The notes below the pieces were generated by a model. That model was not told the DNA's origin. It made no database searches and saw only the letters and a program-made list of their open reading frames with translations. The translations under genes and the position numbers were made by a program. Below, in pieces: positions 7,575 through 16,738 of a stretch of DNA of 64,000 bases. This DNA comes from Pirellula sp. (lineage in GTDB: Bacteria > Planctomycetota > Planctomycetia > Pirellulales > Pirellulaceae). Position 1 is the first letter of the stretch; each line of letters begins with the position of its first letter. Location of the stretch: contig JAJTID010000033.1 in assembly GCA_021300155.1 (NCBI GenBank), forward strand, positions 1-64,000, in the 5' to 3' direction.

Positions 7575-10037
7575 ATGCGTTACCGAATTGCCTCTTCAAC
7601 GTTCATCCTAGTCTCTGCATTCTTTGTTGCTCCTAGACTTTTGATTGCGGTCGAAGACTCGTTTCAAACCAACATTCGTCCAATCTTAGAGACCAAATGC
7701 TTCGATTGTCATTCGGGTAGCGAGAAAGAAGGAAACGTTCAATTCGACGGACAGGAAAGCAAACTTCTGGGCGATAAGGAACTATGGCTCCGAGCATTGA
7801 AGAACGTTCGTAGTGGTTTGATGCCACCACACGGAAGTGATCCTTTGAGTGAAAGTGACAAGACAACACTTCATCAGTGGATTCAAAAAGATGTATTCCA
7901 AAACGATCCGACAAACCCCAATCCTGGCAAACCCCCGCTTCGTAGGCTAAATCGCCGTGAGTATCGAAACACCATCCTCGACCTGACGGGTGTTGATTTC
8001 AATGCGGAAGTTGTGTTTCCACCCGACGATACCGGATTCGGGTTTGATACCGTTGGAGATACGATGTCGGTCTCCCCAATGCTTCTCGAAAAATACATCC
8101 AAGCTGCGAAGAGCATCGCTGAAGAAGCCGTTCCGACTCAATCTTATGTGATGTCAAAACAGGAATGGAAAGGAAAAGAGTTTCGTTCCGAAGATGGCAA
8201 AGAGAATGGTGCGGGGGTTCGTCACGATCACGAGACGATCATCAAGAATTCGTTCACGGTTGAACACGATGGTGAATACACAATTTCGACAGTGGAAAAG
8301 CTAGACGGTTCGTTTGAGTTTCATCCAGGGAGATATCGTGTCGTTTGCCGGTTGGATGGAAAGGAGCTTTACAGCTCGGACAATAAGTGGGAAGAAGACA
8401 AACTCGTTCGACGGGAGTTCAATATTCGTTTGGTGTCAGGCAAACATCATCTTGAGTTTGACCTTCGCCAGCTTGAATCAGACGAACATGGAATCAAGGC
8501 TAAGGACTTGGCAGAACGATTTGTAACCTATCAGTTAATGTCCGTTGTAGTGGGTGGCCCTAGAGATCCAGCACTATGGAAGCATCCGAAAGGGTTTGAG
8601 CTTTTTTTCGCGAAAGATAAGGCGCCCGACGATCCATCGTCTCGAAAAACCTATGCCGCCGAAGTTCTTCGAAAATTCGCGACCAAGGCCTATAGGCGGC
8701 CTGCGAGCGATGCCTCCGTCGATAAATTGGTAGCTATCGCTGAGTCAATTTATTCTCAGTCTGGCAAGACATTTGAAGATGGCATTCAAAAAGCGGTTTC
8801 CGCTGTACTGGCCTCTTCACAGTTTCTCTATCGTATCGAACCCTTAGAAGAATCGGACTCTTCGGAGATCAGCGCTCGGATCGATGAGTTTTCTTTGGCG
8901 ACTCGGCTTTCTTATTTGCTCTGGTCCACGATGCCGGATGAAGAGCTCTTGGATTTGGCTTCAAAGCGACAACTAAGAGCCCAACTCCCCACGCAATTGC
9001 AGCGGATGGTCAAGGATGAACGCGCCAATGCATTCGTGGAAAGCTTTGCTGGCCAATGGCTCAGGGCGAGCGACGTAGAAAAGGTTTCGATTGATCCAAT
9101 CGCGGCTTTTGGATTTCAGACCGAGTACAAAATACTCCGTGCCAAGTATTCGGGGAAAGGGAAGCGATTTCAGCCCGAAGGGACTCCAGAGGATCCCGAA
9201 GTAGAACGAGGAATCGCTCGATTGCAAGAGTTAGGAAAACTTCGAGACCGGTTTGACGCATCGGTTCGAAGTTCGATGCGAAAGGAAACGGAAAAATCCT
9301 TTGAGTACATTATGCGAAACAACCGCAGTTTGATCGAACTGATTGACGCAGATTATGTTTTCGTCGATGCCAATCTCGCGAAGCTGTACGAGCTAGAAAG
9401 TGTGGAGGGAAAAGGGTTGCGCAAAGTACAACTTCCCGCCGGTAGCCCGCGAGGTGGAGTCCTAACTCAAGGGACAATGCTCTCGGTAACATCGAATCCT
9501 ACGCGTACTTCGCCCGTGAAACGTGGACTTTTCTTGTTGGATAACATCTTGGGTACGCCCGCTCCACCTGCTCCGCCCAATGTCCCTGCATTAGAAGACG
9601 CCGCCGATAAATTCGGTGGACGCGAACCTTCGCTGAGAGAGCTTTTGGCTGCTCACCGAGAATCCGCGCTATGCTCGTCGTGTCATTCGCGAATGGATCC
9701 GCTTGGCTTGGCGCTCGAGAGCTTCAATGCCGTCGGTGCCTGGCGTGACCTCGAAAACGGAGCGCCCATCGAAACTGCAGGGGAGCTAACCACAGGAGAG
9801 AGATTCGCAAACATCCAAGAGTTGAAGCGCATTCTGGCAACCGGTCGCCGCAAGGACTTTTATCGTTGTGTAACGGAAAAGTTATTCATCTATGCATTGG
9901 GGCGGGGGCTGGAATACTACGATGATCCCACTATCGAACACTTGGTTGATGAGCTCGATCAGAACGGTGGACGTTTCGACGTACTGCTGGAGGGGCTTGT
10001 CCATTCATCCGCATTTCAACGCAGACTCAAGAATTAG
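7575..10037 (+). CDS. Planctomycete-type cytochrome c protein (DUF1587/1592/1588/1585 architecture)
   Basis: An 820-aa secreted protein. A signal peptide (about residues 1-25) is followed by a c-type haem site C42-x-x-C45-H46 (CFDCH) in the planctomycete cytochrome domain. Then come the domains usual for this family, in order: DUF1587 (LRRLNRREYRNTILDLTG), a probable carbohydrate-binding-like region (about 200-320), DUF1595 (RKFATKAYRRPA), DUF1592 (LATRLSYLLWSTMPDEEL), DUF1588 (GGVLTQGTMLSVTSNP) and DUF1585 with a second CxxCH at 700-704 (CSSCHSRMDPLGLALE). Such proteins are abundant in Planctomycetes and are suspected of acting in periplasmic oxidation of polysaccharide-derived substrates; no reaction is proven. 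The partner usually encoded directly downstream, a DUF1552 protein, is missing here. Confidence 0.9.
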   Translation: MRYRIASSTFILVSAFFVAPRLLIAVEDSFQTNIRPILETKCFDCHSGSEKEGNVQFDGQESKLLGDKELWLRALKNVRSGLMPPHGSDPLSESDKTTLHQWIQKDVFQNDPTNPNPGKPPLRRLNRREYRNTILDLTGVDFNAEVVFPPDDTGFGFDTVGDTMSVSPMLLEKYIQAAKSIAEEAVPTQSYVMSKQEWKGKEFRSEDGKENGAGVRHDHETIIKNSFTVEHDGEYTISTVEKLDGSFEFHPGRYRVVCRLDGKELYSSDNKWEEDKLVRREFNIRLVSGKHHLEFDLRQLESDEHGIKAKDLAERFVTYQLMSVVVGGPRDPALWKHPKGFELFFAKDKAPDDPSSRKTYAAEVLRKFATKAYRRPASDASVDKLVAIAESIYSQSGKTFEDGIQKAVSAVLASSQFLYRIEPLEESDSSEISARIDEFSLATRLSYLLWSTMPDEELLDLASKRQLRAQLPTQLQRMVKDERANAFVESFAGQWLRASDVEKVSIDPIAAFGFQTEYKILRAKYSGKGKRFQPEGTPEDPEVERGIARLQELGKLRDRFDASVRSSMRKETEKSFEYIMRNNRSLIELIDADYVFVDANLAKLYELESVEGKGLRKVQLPAGSPRGGVLTQGTMLSVTSNPTRTSPVKRGLFLLDNILGTPAPPAPPNVPALEDAADKFGGREPSLRELLAAHRESALCSSCHSRMDPLGLALESFNAVGAWRDLENGAPIETAGELTTGERFANIQELKRILATGRRKDFYRCVTEKLFIYALGRGLEYYDDPTIEHLVDELDQNGGRFDVLLEGLVHSSAFQRRLKN

Positions 10038-10053
10038 CAGCCGCAGGTCCCTT

Positions 10054-10152
10054 AGGAGGAACAAGATGCCACCGCTACCAATGAAGTCGTGGATAAAGTG
10101 GATATGGCGTCTACAAAAGAATAGACGCGTTGAATCGTTCCTTGCAGGTTGA
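10054..10152 (+). other. Strong ribosome-binding site with a 28-codon frame, possible remnant of a lost partner gene
   Basis: AGGAGGA at 10054-10060 lies five bases before an ATG at 10066 that opens a 28-codon frame (MPPLPMKSWIKWIWRLQ...) ending at 10152 inside the antisense end of pheT. The position, just after the DUF1592 gene, is where a DUF1552 gene would normally begin. The peptide has no recognised similarity. It may be a decayed start or a real small basic peptide. Confidence 0.3.
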
Positions 10153-12141
10153 CAGTACGTTTTGAATAGCGTCGTCCGCTTGTTTGCTGGTCAAGGTTTC
10201 CGTTTCGCTCTGAAGCTGCAAACTGAGCAAGACTCGTTTTTTCCCCTCGCCATCTTTCTTGGTGTCACGATAAATCTCCTTGAACGCAACCCCAATGCAG
10301 AATGGTCCTGCCGATTCTTTGATCGCAGTCGACAAGACCTGCCAAGAGAGTTGCTCATCGACGATCAAATTCAAATCGCGATCAACAACAGGAAAAGGGA
10401 TAATCGATTTCAATTGCGGCACTGTACGCGCGAATCGAAGCAATAGATCGAGGTTCAGTTCTCCAACGGCTACCATCGCATCGAGCTTCATACTATCAGC
10501 GATAGGTCTTCCTATTTGTCCGACCCAAGCGATTCGTTCACCATCGATAAGCCATTCGATTCCTGAATTGGCTTCCAAGTACGGCCAAGCGACGGTTTGC
10601 ATCGTTACTTTCTGGCTTGCGAATTCTCGTCCGCAAACTCGTTCCAATACTTCTTCAAACGTACCACTGACCTCTCGGATGTCGCAGGCACCAAGAAGAC
10701 CAAGGTTCAGTTGCTCGACAGGCTTTCCCGATACACTGGCCAAATAGACATTGGATGTCTCAAATAGTCGCACGTCTCGATTCGATTGTTGTTGATTGTG
10801 CAGCCTAGACGCAAGCAGGCTAGGGATCAAAGAACGCCTCAACAAGCTGGCTCCTTCGAGCAACGGAACAAGAGTACTCATGGGCTCAAGTTCGGACCAA
10901 GGACTCACAGCGAGCGCTGGCGACTTTCCGACCAGACTCGGCGTCATCGTTTCATGATACCCGCATCCGCAGCAGACATTTCGCACGGTCTGCATCATGA
11001 TATCTTTAGGGCGACGTGCGCTCGCCACCATCGGCACGACTGCATCTTCGGGAATCTTGTCATATCCGTAAATTCGGGCTATTTCTTCGATGAGGTCGAT
11101 CTCTCGAACTAGATCCATGCGATAGGTTGGCGGGGAAACAACGGCCTCAGACTCGGAGGAGCCTGATTGGACCTGACATCCCAGACGCTGAAGAATATCG
11201 AGAGAGATGCTCCATGGTACGTCGATTCCGAGAACTTTGGAAATTCGAGCCGCTCGCAGGGTGACCGAAAGAGGAGCTGTTTCTACCATTCCTGTATCGA
11301 CGGCGCCTTCCAACAATTCACCACCGGCTAGCTTTAGGATTAGCTCGGCACATCGCCTGGAGGCCCAGTCCAATTGCGCTGAATCGACACGTCGTTCATA
11401 TCGATAAGACGAAGGTGAATGGAGTTTGAGTTTTCGGGCAGTTCGTCGAATGCAAAGGGGTGCGAACTCGGCAGCCTCCAGCAAAACATCCACTGTGTCG
11501 TTTCCTACTTCGCTATCAACACCACCCATGACGCCTGCCAGGGCGACAGCACGTGATTCATCCGCGATAACGACCATCGTTGGATCGAGTTCATAGGTCT
11601 TGTGATCGATCGCAACAAAGTTCTCCTTTGCTGTTGCTGGGCGGATAACAATTTTGTTCCCGCGAATCTTCGACATGTCAAATGCGTGTAACGGCTGCCC
11701 GCATTCGAACATAACGTAGTTTGTTGCATCGACCACGTTGTTGATCGACTTGACTCCGATGGCTTCGAGTCGTTTGCCAAGCCACTCTGGGCTTGGGCCA
11801 ATCTTGACACCTCGAATGACTCTCCCGATGTAACGAGGGCAGCCCTCGCGAAATTGATTCTCGATGGTCAACATCGAGGCGGTAGTCGTCGTTGACTCTT
11901 GAAGCACTGGATTTGGGATCGTCAACTTCTGAGACAAAAGCACGGATGCTTCACGAGCGACGCCAATATGCCCCAAGCAGTCCCCTCGGTTGCTGGTTAT
12001 TTCAAGGTCAATGACAGGCACGCCTGCGACCATCTCAGTACTCTCATGATTCAGGCCAGTGAGAGCCCATCGGGTCGCCATCTCTTCGTGGTCTACCGTG
12101 AGTTGAACGTAATCTGACAACCATTCCCAAGAAACTAGCAT
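10111..12141 (-). CDS. pheT: Phenylalanyl-tRNA synthetase beta subunit, lacking the tRNA-binding (B2) domain
   Basis: This 676-aa protein is the editing and tRNA-binding subunit of the cytosolic alpha2beta2 synthetase that charges tRNA-Phe. The N-terminal LVSWEWLSDYV block runs straight into VIDLEITSNRGDCLGHIGVARE. In the ~795-aa Escherichia coli protein about 110 residues of an EMAP II-like OB domain lie between these blocks, and they are absent here. The B3/B4 editing region is present (QPLHAFDMSKIRG, ALAGVMGG, SSYRYERRVD), as are B5 (the RISKVLGIDVPW region), the catalytic-like core and the C-terminal FDX-ACB anticodon-binding fold (FPVVDRDLNLIVDE). It follows pheS by 73 bp and should be co-transcribed with it. 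The ATG is well supported by the MLVSWEWL start. Confidence 0.97.
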   Translation of the reverse strand: MLVSWEWLSDYVQLTVDHEEMATRWALTGLNHESTEMVAGVPVIDLEITSNRGDCLGHIGVAREASVLLSQKLTIPNPVLQESTTTTASMLTIENQFREGCPRYIGRVIRGVKIGPSPEWLGKRLEAIGVKSINNVVDATNYVMFECGQPLHAFDMSKIRGNKIVIRPATAKENFVAIDHKTYELDPTMVVIADESRAVALAGVMGGVDSEVGNDTVDVLLEAAEFAPLCIRRTARKLKLHSPSSYRYERRVDSAQLDWASRRCAELILKLAGGELLEGAVDTGMVETAPLSVTLRAARISKVLGIDVPWSISLDILQRLGCQVQSGSSESEAVVSPPTYRMDLVREIDLIEEIARIYGYDKIPEDAVVPMVASARRPKDIMMQTVRNVCCGCGYHETMTPSLVGKSPALAVSPWSELEPMSTLVPLLEGASLLRRSLIPSLLASRLHNQQQSNRDVRLFETSNVYLASVSGKPVEQLNLGLLGACDIREVSGTFEEVLERVCGREFASQKVTMQTVAWPYLEANSGIEWLIDGERIAWVGQIGRPIADSMKLDAMVAVGELNLDLLLRFARTVPQLKSIIPFPVVDRDLNLIVDEQLSWQVLSTAIKESAGPFCIGVAFKEIYRDTKKDGEGKKRVLLSLQLQSETETLTSKQADDAIQNVLSTCKERFNASILL

Positions 12142-12214
12142 GGCAAATTGAAACCCAACAAACTGAAATCAGATGGAACAATAAAACGAATGTTATGCTA
12201 CTAGTGCGATGCGA

Positions 12215-13258
12215 CTAGGACGCGAACTGCCGGAGGAATCGAACATCGCTTCGATACAAATCGCGGATGTCCGTTATGCCAAAACGTCTCATGCAAAGAC
12301 GCTCCACACCAAGCCCAAATGCGAATCCAGACCATTGCTCAGGATCGATGTTCAGATGGCCGAAAACATTGGGGTCGACCATGCCGGCGCCACCGAATTC
12401 AATCCATTGCCCATTCCACCAGTAATCCACTTCCACGCTCGGTTCGGTGAATGGGAAAAAGGAGGGGCGAAAACGCACCCGCACGTCGCTTCCTAAATAG
12501 CTAGTTGCAAACAAACGAAGAACACTCTTCAATTGAGCCATGGTCACATGCTTATCGACCCAAAGTCCTTCCATTTGATGGAACATCGGGAAGTGGGTTG
12601 CATCGGGTGCATCGGGTCGGTAAACCCTGCCCAGTGAAATGATACGCAATGGAAGCGATTGCTTTTCCATAACCCGTATCTGCACCGTGCTTGTTTGGCT
12701 TCGTAGCAACATCGCGTCGCGGTCTGCCGGATTGCCGCCCACTTGTTTCTTTGCGGTAGCCAAATAGAAATTGTCGAGCGGATCGCGAGCTGGATGGTCT
12801 TCCGGAATGTTTAGAGCCACGAAGTTGTGCCATGTATCCTCGATCTCCGGGCCTTCGGTGACGGAGAAGCCCAGCCGACTCATGATCTCTTTCAGATGTT
12901 CGATGGTCTGCGTGATCGGATGAAGCTGTCCCAGCGATGGACGGACGCCCGGAAGCGTTGGATCAATCATCGGTCCACTCTTCGAGGAACTGCCTCCGCC
13001 GCCAAGCTTCTCTGCGGCTTGATCGATCGCTAACTGAATTGCATCCCGGACTTCGTTGAATCGTTTTCCTGCCGACGGTTTGTCCGAAACATCGATGACT
13101 CCCATCATCTTTTGGACAGTCTTGAGAACGCCACTCTTCGCGCCGACAAACTTGACTCGTAGTGCTTCCAACGCATCGCCGGAATCAACCGATTCAAGTG
13201 ATTTTCGAGCCTCATCCATCAAATCGTCTAGCGACTTCAAAAAATCTGGTAGTGACAT
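12215..13258 (-). CDS. pheS: Phenylalanyl-tRNA synthetase alpha subunit
   Basis: A 347-aa protein, normal length, forming the catalytic subunit with PheT. An N-terminal coiled coil (residues about 1-90) binds tRNA. The class II core starts at [19 protein letters not shown]. Motif 2 is [27 protein letters not shown], read here in two overlapping parts, and motif 3 is [17 protein letters not shown]. The segment [13 protein letters not shown] has Ala where many homologues have Cys (GCGMV). A glycine/serine stretch ([10 protein letters not shown]) links the coiled coil to the core. An intrinsic terminator lies between rplT and this gene, so pheS probably has its own promoter in 13259-13410. Confidence 0.97.
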   Translation of the reverse strand: MSLPDFLKSLDDLMDEARKSLESVDSGDALEALRVKFVGAKSGVLKTVQKMMGVIDVSDKPSAGKRFNEVRDAIQLAIDQAAEKLGGGGSSSKSGPMIDPTLPGVRPSLGQLHPITQTIEHLKEIMSRLGFSVTEGPEIEDTWHNFVALNIPEDHPARDPLDNFYLATAKKQVGGNPADRDAMLLRSQTSTVQIRVMEKQSLPLRIISLGRVYRPDAPDATHFPMFHQMEGLWVDKHVTMAQLKSVLRLFATSYLGSDVRVRFRPSFFPFTEPSVEVDYWWNGQWIEFGGAGMVDPNVFGHLNIDPEQWSGFAFGLGVERLCMRRFGITDIRDLYRSDVRFLRQFAS

Positions 13259-13334
13259 ATTGAAAACGAAGAAGTGGGTTAGATGCGTTGGAAGAGTCCC
13301 TCGACTAGAGCGACTTCGCCAACGGAATATTCAC

Positions 13335-13365
13335 ACAGCGAATTATGTAGACAGCGAATTATGTA
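13335..13365. repeat. Two tandem 15-bp direct repeats in the pheS leader/promoter region
   Basis: ACAGCGAATTATGTA occurs at 13335-13349 and again at 13351-13365, a 16-bp period. On the minus strand a possible -35 (TTGTAC) lies 17 bp before TAATTC within the repeats, so they may overlap the pheS promoter or be an operator. Confidence 0.5.
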
Positions 13366-13410
13366 CAAATGGAAATATACACCCGCAAGAAAATACACCC
13401 AGCGATGTAT

Positions 13411-13445
13411 ACAAAAAAACAGACGGCCCACAAAAGGGCCGTCTG
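13411..13445 (-). terminator. Intrinsic terminator after rplT
   Basis: A perfect 10-bp stem, CAGACGGCCC (13420-13429) with GGGCCGTCTG (13436-13445), closes a six-base loop. Read on the minus strand the stem is followed by seven consecutive T. It separates the ribosomal-protein unit from pheST. Confidence 0.9.
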
Positions 13446-13489
13446 AAGTTTCTCGTATTCTATTCAGTTGAACGACGCAGAACGATCGT

Positions 13490-13849
13490 TTAGCTGACGC
13501 CAAGAGCCTTCTTTGCGGCCTCAACGACAACAGCAAAACCTGCTGCATCATTGACCGCCATTTCGGCTAATGTCTTTCGGTCTAGCTCAATCTTTGCTTT
13601 GAGTAGACCGTTAATAAATTGGCTATAGCGAAGACCATGCATTCGAGCAGCAGCGTTGACACGAATAATCCAAAGTCGGCGGAAATTTCGTCTCTTGGTC
13701 TTACGGTCGCGAAACGCGAAAACACCAGCTCTGACCAGTGTTTCTTTTGCAGTTCGATACAATCGTCGGCGTCCGCCAACGTAACCTTCAGCGCGTTGGA
13801 ACAAGCGACGTTTCGCCTGCCTTCGTGCTGAACCTTTTCTCGTTCTCAT
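13490..13849 (-). CDS. rplT: 50S ribosomal protein L20
   Basis: A 119-aa basic protein matching bacterial L20 throughout: an Arg/Lys-rich extended N-terminus ([16 protein letters not shown]), the [24 protein letters not shown] core, then [25 protein letters not shown] and the C-terminal globular helix ending AKKALGVS. L20 is an early 50S assembly protein that binds 23S rRNA. In several bacteria it represses its own operon by binding mRNA. Here the 290-bp space between rpmI and rplT contains a candidate RNA fold at 13888-13941, and an intrinsic terminator follows the gene. Confidence 0.98.
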   Translation of the reverse strand: MRTRKGSARRQAKRRLFQRAEGYVGGRRRLYRTAKETLVRAGVFAFRDRKTKRRNFRRLWIIRVNAAARMHGLRYSQFINGLLKAKIELDRKTLAEMAVNDAAGFAVVVEAAKKALGVS

Positions 13850-14139
13850 CTAAGTGGCAACCTTTGTTGCTGTAGCGTTCTCAGGTCGATGCGAAGTGTG
13901 AGCAATTGTGCTCAAGCAGGCCCAAAACTGCCTTTCGCATCCGTTGGTACCCACACGCTTGGTCTAAGGAAAGCGGGCCTACGTTGTTTCTATCGTACAT
14001 CGTTTCCGTTGTACAGCAGCGTTCCGGTTCCGTAATCGCCGGATTGCAAATTATCTCTTCGGTAACCATCTTCAGACGGTAGTTTTCGAAGCCCAGCCGG
14101 CCCTGAGGCTAGACAGGACGCTAAATTCGGATTTTAGGA
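13850..14139 (-). promoter_or_regulatory. rpmI-rplT spacer with a candidate L20 autoregulatory RNA fold
   Basis: The spacer is unusually long for this operon. On the transcript, an 8-bp stem (13888-13895 with 13934-13941, GATGCGAA/TTCGCATC) encloses a perfect 6-bp hairpin with a four-base loop (13899-13914, TGAGCA-N4-TGCTCA) and a second short hairpin (AGGC/GCCT or GCAG/CTGC, about 13916-13933), giving a three-way junction about 40 bases before the rplT start. Operon position and compact folding suggest binding by L20; no match to a named Rfam family is claimed. Confidence 0.5.
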
Positions 14140-14343
14140 TCAGTAGCTGTAGCCACGCAGTGCATCAGTTACTGCTTGAACAAACTGAGGCTCCAGAACT
14201 CTGGTTCCCCGCAGTTGTCGGATTTTCTTTGCAGATTTGCTGATCGCCAAATGGCTGGTGCCTGCTTTTCGATGCTTCGCCTTTCCGTTGGCGGTCAATC
14301 GAACTCGTTTTTTGGTGGATTTGTGAGTCTTTTGTTTTGTCAT
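14140..14343 (-). CDS. rpmI: 50S ribosomal protein L35
   Basis: A 67-aa basic protein with the L35 signature: KTHKSTKKRVRLTANGKAKHRKAGTSHL in family order, then the lysine-rich stretch and a hydrophobic C-terminus (KIRQLRGTRVLEPQFVQAV). It belongs to the large ribosomal subunit. AAGGA lies upstream of the ATG on the minus strand. Translation initiation factor IF3 (infC), normally the first gene of this operon, is not found: the next gene upstream is prc on the opposite strand. The rpmI promoter must lie in 14344-14598. Confidence 0.97.
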   Translation of the reverse strand: MTKQKTHKSTKKRVRLTANGKAKHRKAGTSHLAISKSAKKIRQLRGTRVLEPQFVQAVTDALRGYSY

Positions 14344-14598
14344 AATTGAAGATCCTTCGGTTTTTCGCGGGTCAAGAGTTTAACGAGACCGGCAAATTCG
14401 TCCAAGGGTGAAGGAACCAGAATTCGGCTATATTCGACAACTTTTCCCGACTATTCGGCATACTTTCTTCGATATTCTTCGTATCTATCCATGTTGATTT
14501 GAGGGGATGCATCTCCTACCATGCACTAGTGGGGAAGTTGGCGTCGTAAATCGCCTACTTTTTCCAAATTCATTTTCATTCGTACGTTGGGGCAAAAT

Positions 14599-16710
14599 AT
14601 GCTTATGCAATCGGATATGAAGGCAAGAGTTCTGGCGCGTCGTGCCTTCGCGAGCCTGATGGTTACTGGAACTCTGCTTTTCCCCCAACTCTCGGTTGCG
14701 CAAGAACTGGCGCGCGTGGCCGCAGTTACCGAAGCACCTGCCAATACGTCCATTATCGTTCGGGCTGTCCGCAGTATCATCGAGAAAGAGCATATCTCGC
14801 ACCCGCAATTCAACGATGAAATGTCGTATCGCGGATTCGATATATTCCTGAAAAACGTCGATCCGCTCAAATCATATTTGCTCCTTTCGGACGTGGACGA
14901 GTTTCGTGTTTACCAGAATCAACTGGACGACATGATCAAGAAAAGCAACGTCGATTTTGCTTACATGGTCTTCAAACGGTACTTGAAGCGACTAGACCAA
15001 TTCATGCCCTATATCCATGAGCAAATCGACGCAACCCACGACTTTAGTGTCGATGAATCGATTATCTCTGATGCGAAAGAACTTCCATGGGCTGCCGATG
15101 AAACAGAACAGAAGGACCGAATTCGCAAGTCGATTAAGCTGAACATCCTCTCTCTCAAGGCGGATGGAAAGTCCGAAACTGAGATCAAGGAAACGCTGCA
15201 CAAACGCTACCGCACGCTTTACAACATCAAATCGAAGACTGATGTCGATGAGTTGCTGGAACTCTATCTGACATCGCTAACGAACTCCTTGGACCCGCAT
15301 ACGACGTACATGTCACCACGGGAACAAGAAGATTTCGATGTCCATCTGAAACTCGAATTCACTGGCATTGGTGCAACGCTTCGACCTGATGACGGCCAAA
15401 CTGTCGTGGAAAACATTGTCACCGGCGGTGCCGCCGATCGAGATGGGCGTCTGAAGGTTGGTGATCACATCGTGGCTGTCAGTCAAGACAATGATGCTCC
15501 GCCAGTGGAAACGGTCGACATGAAACTGCCTGATGTAGTCTCCATGATTCGTGGTGCGAAGGGCACCAAAGTGAAGCTTCATGTGAAGCCCAAAGGAACA
15601 GGCACGACGCAGGTCTACGAGATAACTCGCGATCTTATCAAACTTGAAGACGAAGCCGCTCGCGGGGAAGTCGTCGAGCATGGTATGAAGCCAGATGGGA
15701 CAAAGTACAAGACAGGATACATCAACCTACCGAGCTTCTACCTGGATATGGATGCAGCTCGAAAAGGTGTCAAGAACTACCGCAGCACTCGACGCGATCT
15801 TGCAGATATCATCACCAAATTCAAGACACAGAACATTGATGCCATCGTTCTGGATCTGAGCAAGAATGGCGGTGGATCCCTTCAAGAAGCGATCGCGGTT
15901 ACCGGTTTGTTCATCGAGAGTGGTCCTGTCGTTCAGGTGAAGACACCAGGTGGAAATGTGGATGTTCTCGAAGACGAAGAACGTTCCATCCTTTGGACTG
16001 GACCGCTCGTAGTGAAAATCAGCCAAATGAGTGCGAGTGCTAGTGAGATTTTCGCCGGAGCCATCCAGGATTACGGTCGAGGTATTATCGTGGGGGACCC
16101 CAAGACTCACGGAAAGGGAACAGTGCAAACGTTGCTAGACATTTCGCAACTACTCGGGGCATCCAAGCAATACGGCGGGCTGAAGCTGACTATCCAACAA
16201 TTCTATTTGCCCAATGGAAAGTCTACACAATTGGAGGGCGTCGCTTCCGACGTGATTTTGCCCTCGATTACAGCCAAGCTGGATATCTCGGAATCGGATT
16301 TGGATTATGCCCTTCCAATGGACAAAGTACAGGCTCGCATGCATAAACAATACAAAATGGTTGACTCGACGATTAAGGTTGGATTGCAGCAAGCAGCCAA
16401 TGATCGGATCGCGAAGAATCCAGAATTTGAAAAACTGCTAGCCAGAATCGATACCTACGTTAAACAAAAAGAGATCAAGACGATTCCACTAAAAGAGTCC
16501 GAGTATATGGCGAGAAACAAGGAGATTAACTCGGAGAAGATCGAAGAAGAGGTCACTGGCATGACCGCAGCCGAGAACAAAGACGCGAAAGCGAGAGAAG
16601 ACAAAAAGAAGATCATCTTCCAACGAAACTTCTACAACGAAGAAGTACTCAATGTTACCAGCGATTACATCGAGGCATTGAGACGATCCAACAAAGTCGT
16701 TGCACGCTAG
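14599..16710 (+). CDS. prc: C-terminal processing (tail-specific) protease, family S41A
   Basis: A periplasmic serine protease that degrades or trims proteins from their C-termini. The start is taken at the ATG at 14599 because GGGG lies just before it; a TTG at 14587 is in frame. The signal peptide ends around SVAQ. After the N-terminal helical Prc domain comes NSLDPHTTYMSPREQEDF, then a PDZ domain with RDGRLKVGDHI. The S41 core has the Ser-Lys dyad: Ser480 in QMSASASEIF and Lys506 in THGKGTVQ. A Prc-type C-terminal helical domain (DUF3340-like, about residues 590-690) is present. Length (703 aa) fits the E. coli Prc class rather than short CtpA forms. It heads a run of four plus-strand genes, the next starting 28 bp downstream. 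Confidence 0.95.
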   Translation: MLMQSDMKARVLARRAFASLMVTGTLLFPQLSVAQELARVAAVTEAPANTSIIVRAVRSIIEKEHISHPQFNDEMSYRGFDIFLKNVDPLKSYLLLSDVDEFRVYQNQLDDMIKKSNVDFAYMVFKRYLKRLDQFMPYIHEQIDATHDFSVDESIISDAKELPWAADETEQKDRIRKSIKLNILSLKADGKSETEIKETLHKRYRTLYNIKSKTDVDELLELYLTSLTNSLDPHTTYMSPREQEDFDVHLKLEFTGIGATLRPDDGQTVVENIVTGGAADRDGRLKVGDHIVAVSQDNDAPPVETVDMKLPDVVSMIRGAKGTKVKLHVKPKGTGTTQVYEITRDLIKLEDEAARGEVVEHGMKPDGTKYKTGYINLPSFYLDMDAARKGVKNYRSTRRDLADIITKFKTQNIDAIVLDLSKNGGGSLQEAIAVTGLFIESGPVVQVKTPGGNVDVLEDEERSILWTGPLVVKISQMSASASEIFAGAIQDYGRGIIVGDPKTHGKGTVQTLLDISQLLGASKQYGGLKLTIQQFYLPNGKSTQLEGVASDVILPSITAKLDISESDLDYALPMDKVQARMHKQYKMVDSTIKVGLQQAANDRIAKNPEFEKLLARIDTYVKQKEIKTIPLKESEYMARNKEINSEKIEEEVTGMTAAENKDAKAREDKKKIIFQRNFYNEEVLNVTSDYIEALRRSNKVVAR

Positions 16711-16738
16711 TCGTCACCTACGTTAGGCCGATAAAATC

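Noticed and set aside
13881-14069. 62-codon frame in the rpmI-rplT spacer
   Set aside because: It crosses the proposed RNA fold, has no ribosome-binding site and no similarity; the structured-RNA explanation is preferred.
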